DNA from: Streptomyces barkulensis
GTDB lineage: Bacteria > Actinomycetota > Actinomycetes > Streptomycetales > Streptomycetaceae
Length of the DNA: 64,000 bases
Direction of reading: 5' to 3'
Assembly: GCF_002843305.1 (NCBI RefSeq)
Contig: NZ_PGSG01000110.1
Location: 1-64,000 of the forward strand
This document shows positions 61,907 through 64,000 of this stretch, piece by piece. Under the pieces are notes generated by a model. It did no database searches. It worked only from the letters and a program-made list of their open reading frames with translations, and was not told the origin of the DNA. The stretch's first letter is position 1, and each line of letters opens with the position of its first letter. A program made the translations under genes and the position numbers.

Positions 61907-62785
61907 ATGCCGCGACAGGACGGCGGGAAGCGGCCGCCGAAGAGGCCCGGAGGGCGGCGCGCCCGGCTGCCCCGCCCGGTGTACGAGAGGGAACTGCTCC
62001 GGCTCCAGGAGCAGTTGGTGATGATGCAGGAGTGGGTGCGCTCCACCGGAGCCCGGCTGGTCGTCGTCTTCGAGGGGCGCGACGCGGCGGGCAAGGGCGG
62101 GGCCATCAAGCGCGTCACCGAGTACCTCAACCCGCGTGTGGCCCGCATCGTCGCCCTGCCCGCGCCCACCGAACGCCAGCGCACCCAGTGGTACTTCCAG
62201 CGCTACGCCGAGCAGCTTCCGGCGGCCGGCGAGATCGTGCTGTTCGACCGCAGCTGGTACAACCGCGCGGGCGTGGAGCGTGTCATGGGGTTCTGCACGG
62301 AGGAGGAGCACGCGCGCTTCCTGCGCCAGTGCCCCGTCTTCGAGCGGCTGCTGACCGAGGACGGCATCCTGCTGCGCAAGTACTGGTTCTCGGTGAGCGA
62401 CGAGGAGCAGGAGAGGCGCTTCCGGTCGAGGCTGGAGGACCCCATGCGGCGCTGGAAGCTGTCCCCGATGGACCTGGAGTCCCGCGTCCGGTGGGAGGCG
62501 TACTCGCGGGCCAAGGACGAGATGTTCGCCCACACCGACATCCCCGGGTCCCCCTGGTACGTCGTCGACGCGGACGACAAGCGGCGGGCGCGGATCAACA
62601 TGATCGCCCATCTGCTGTCCGGCGTCCCCTACCGCGAGGTCGAGCCGCCGGAGCTGAGCCTGCCGCCCCGGCCGCCGTCCACCGGCTACCGGCGGCCGCC
62701 GAGGGAGACGCAGACCCTTGTGCCCGACCACGCCGCGACCCTGGAGGGAGCCGGGACGGACGGGACGGAGGGGAGCGGCGGATAG
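61907..62785 (+). CDS. ppk2: Polyphosphate kinase 2 (PPK2 class I-like)
   Basis: A 292-residue PPK2. The Walker A-type motif is VVVFEGRDAAGKGGAIKRV, Walker B-like FDRSWYNRAGVERVMGFC follows, and a lid motif reads KYWFSVSDEEQERRF with RMRRWKLSPMD-type residues. These enzymes use polyphosphate to phosphorylate ADP or GDP (or the reverse). The basic N-terminal tail (1-25) and Pro-rich C-terminus are extensions. ATG 61907 has GGAGAGAGGG seven bases upstream. The 64-bp palindrome precedes it; a 15-bp hairpin follows the stop. Confidence 0.92.
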   Translation: MPRQDGGKRPPKRPGGRRARLPRPVYERELLRLQEQLVMMQEWVRSTGARLVVVFEGRDAAGKGGAIKRVTEYLNPRVARIVALPAPTERQRTQWYFQRYAEQLPAAGEIVLFDRSWYNRAGVERVMGFCTEEEHARFLRQCPVFERLLTEDGILLRKYWFSVSDEEQERRFRSRLEDPMRRWKLSPMDLESRVRWEAYSRAKDEMFAHTDIPGSPWYVVDADDKRRARINMIAHLLSGVPYREVEPPELSLPPRPPSTGYRRPPRETQTLVPDHAATLEGAGTDGTEGSGG

Positions 62786-62796
62786 CCGCGCCCGTG

Positions 62797-62835
62797 CCGT
62801 GTGCCCGGCGTACGGGGGTCACGCCGGGCACACGG
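62797..62835 (+). terminator. Terminator after ppk2
   Basis: A 15-bp perfect stem (CCGTGTGCCCGGCGT and complement) with a nine-base loop, 12 bp after the stop codon. Confidence 0.8.
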
Positions 62836-62977
62836 GGCCTGCCGGAGGCCACCCGCTTCCCGCGGGCTCCGATTGCGCGGTGCGCGGTCTCGCTCCGCTT
62901 CTCCGCGTCCGGTGGCCGCCTCCGACGGCCACCATCAGGACACCACGGACGGGGCCGGGGCGGCAGGGCCGACGGTC

Positions 62978-63013
62978 CCCCGCCTCCGGGGCCGGCCGGC
63001 CCCGGAGGCGGGG
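62978..63013. promoter_or_regulatory. 36-bp perfect palindrome before the capA-like gene
   Basis: CCCCGCCTCCGGGGCCGG and its complement without a loop, 25 bp before the ATG at 63038. It could be a second terminator for ppk2 or a 5'-leader hairpin for the capA-like gene. Confidence 0.55.
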
Positions 63014-63037
63014 CGGGAAGGTCCTACCCTTGGAAGC

Positions 63038-64000
63038 ATGAGCGGGGCCGCGGTCACCCTGTTCCTCTGCGGTGACGTGATGCTCGGCCGGGGCGTCGAC
63101 CAGGTTCTCCCGCACCCCGGTGATCCGGCGCTGCGCGAGGCGTACATCCGGGACGCCCGTTCCTACGTCGAGCTGGCCGAGGCGGCCGGCGGCCCGGTGC
63201 CCCGGCCGGCCGGTTTCGAGTGGCCCTGGGGCGAGGCGCTCGCGATGATCGACGAGGTCGCCCCCGACGCCCGGATCGTCAACCTGGAGACCGCCGTCAC
63301 GCGCGGCGGCGCGTTCGCGCCGGGCAAGGGCGTCCACTACCGGATGAGCCCCGCAAACCTCCCCTGCCTGTCGGCCGCCCGCCCCGACGTGTGCGTCCTG
63401 GCCAACAACCACGTCCTGGACTTCGGCCGCCTTGGCCTGGAGGAGACGCTCGACGCCCTGGCGGGCGCGGGAATCGCCACGGCGGGGGCGGGGCGGGACC
63501 TCGCCGCCGCGCGGCGGCCCGCGACCGTACCCCTGGAAAACGGGCGGCGGGTGGTGGCCCTGGCCTTCGGCATGCCCTCCAGCGGCATACCGCCGTCCTG
63601 GTCCGCCGGTCCCGGCCGGCCCGGCGTGGACGTCGTGGACGAACCCTCGCCGGCCGCCGCTGCCGCCGTGGCCGAGCGGATCCGCCGGGTCAGGCGGCCG
63701 GGGGACGTCGTGGTCGCCTCGGTCCACTGGGGGCCGAACTGGGGGTACGAGGTCTCCGGTGAGGAGGCCGGCTTCGCGCACGCCCTGATCGACGGCGGCG
63801 CGGACATCGTCCACGGCCACTCCTCGCACCACCCCCGTCCCCCGGAGGTGTACCGGGGAAGGCTCGTGCTGTACGGCTGCGGCGATCTGGTGAACGACTA
63901 CGAGGGCATCACCGGCTACGAGCGGTACCGGGACGACCTGCGGCTGCTGTACTTCGTCCGGCTGGAGCCGGACGGCCGGACGGCCGGTGTGCGGATGGTG
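63038..64000 (+). CDS. CapA-family (PGA_cap) metallophosphatase-like protein, 3' end cut off
   Basis: The gene runs off the window after 321 codons. Family motifs are VTLFLCGDVMLGRGVD (first metal ligands), ARIVNLETAVT, CVLANNHVLDFG (the NNH motif), VVASVHWGPNWGYE and HGHSSHHP, as in CapA/PgsA-type bacterial capsule proteins of the calcineurin-like fold. No signal peptide or transmembrane anchor is seen at the N-terminus. ATG 63038 has GGAAG just upstream. Related proteins are tied to poly-gamma-glutamate, but the Streptomyces homologues are of unknown role. Confidence 0.85.
   Translation, partial: MSGAAVTLFLCGDVMLGRGVDQVLPHPGDPALREAYIRDARSYVELAEAAGGPVPRPAGFEWPWGEALAMIDEVAPDARIVNLETAVTRGGAFAPGKGVHYRMSPANLPCLSAARPDVCVLANNHVLDFGRLGLEETLDALAGAGIATAGAGRDLAAARRPATVPLENGRRVVALAFGMPSSGIPPSWSAGPGRPGVDVVDEPSPAAAAAVAERIRRVRRPGDVVVASVHWGPNWGYEVSGEEAGFAHALIDGGADIVHGHSSHHPRPPEVYRGRLVLYGCGDLVNDYEGITGYERYRDDLRLLYFVRLEPDGRTAGVRMV

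Overview
The window is very GC-rich with the strong third-position GC bias, GTG starts, four-base stop/start overlaps and gene families of a Streptomyces chromosome. Gene content (CebR cellobiose locus, DUF397/XRE/DUF574 cluster, TioE-type regulator, F420-type luciferase-like oxidoreductase, CsoR-family regulators) fits Streptomyces or a very close relative. I see no rRNA, tRNA, CRISPR array, intact insertion sequence, prophage or replication origin. Nearly all of it is chromosomal metabolism, regulation and stress genes.

Layout. 0-9.3 kb: 3' part of a GMC oxidoreductase, a lipoprotein polysaccharide deacetylase, a small unknown protein, a GAF-PP2C-HATPase phosphatase, a secreted CE3-type esterase with a cellulose-binding domain under a CebR box, then a DUF397/XRE/DUF574 signalling cluster preceded by an AT-rich 20-bp hairpin. 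9.5-15.8 kb: the cellobiose uptake locus cebR / cebE-cebF-cebG-bglC with two operators. 15.9-24.2 kb: DUF1992 protein, a frameshifted DNA-ligase remnant, a RibD-like reductase, a sodium:solute symporter with a 43-residue partner and a leader that contains a terminator-like hairpin, and the 5-oxoprolinase genes pxpABC. 24.2-29.3 kb: large secreted GH3 enzyme, HAD-like protein and a secreted Cip1-like protein under a second perfect CebR box outside the core locus. 29.4-36.3 kb: a persulfide-detoxification module (DUF302, persulfide dioxygenase-rhodanese, rhodanese, TauE/SafE exporter, CstR-like repressor, membrane rhodanese) with matching operators, then a zinc alcohol dehydrogenase and an HTH-PPOX protein preceded by a 30-bp perfect palindrome. 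36.4-43.4 kb: degenerate tyrosine-recombinase-like protein, divergent P450/TetR pair, a DsbA/CcdA thiol operon with a CsoR-type box upstream, a methyltransferase and a VOC protein. 43.6-51.8 kb: GH10 xylanase with CBM2, F420-type oxidoreductase, a decayed MFS transporter, SDR, GDSL hydrolase, alpha/beta hydrolase and a DUF2829 (Tad2-family) protein. 51.8-64 kb: two tandem DUF4139 proteins, a double-MerR regulator with an erythromycin-esterase-like gene, a Gfo/Idh-DUF6807 sugar pair, a peptidoglycan-binding protein, YchJ, PPK2 and the 5' part of a CapA-type gene.

How it works together. Three groups look coordinated. (1) Plant polysaccharide use: extracellular GH10, CE3-CBM2, GH3 and the Cip1-like protein make sugars that CebEFG imports and BglC cleaves. 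The same 14-bp CebR box occurs at cebE, at the CE3 gene and at the Cip1-like gene. (2) Reactive-sulfur handling: ATACCC-N4-GGGTAT boxes flank the persulfide dioxygenase operon and the cstR-like gene, and a third copy sits upstream of the thiol-redox operon. (3) Perfect palindromes at convergent gene ends, in three cases taking in both stop codons and in one the last three sense codons of both genes. The most puzzling single item is a perfect 64-bp palindrome in the divergent ychJ-ppk2 gap, just upstream of the ppk2 ribosome binding site.
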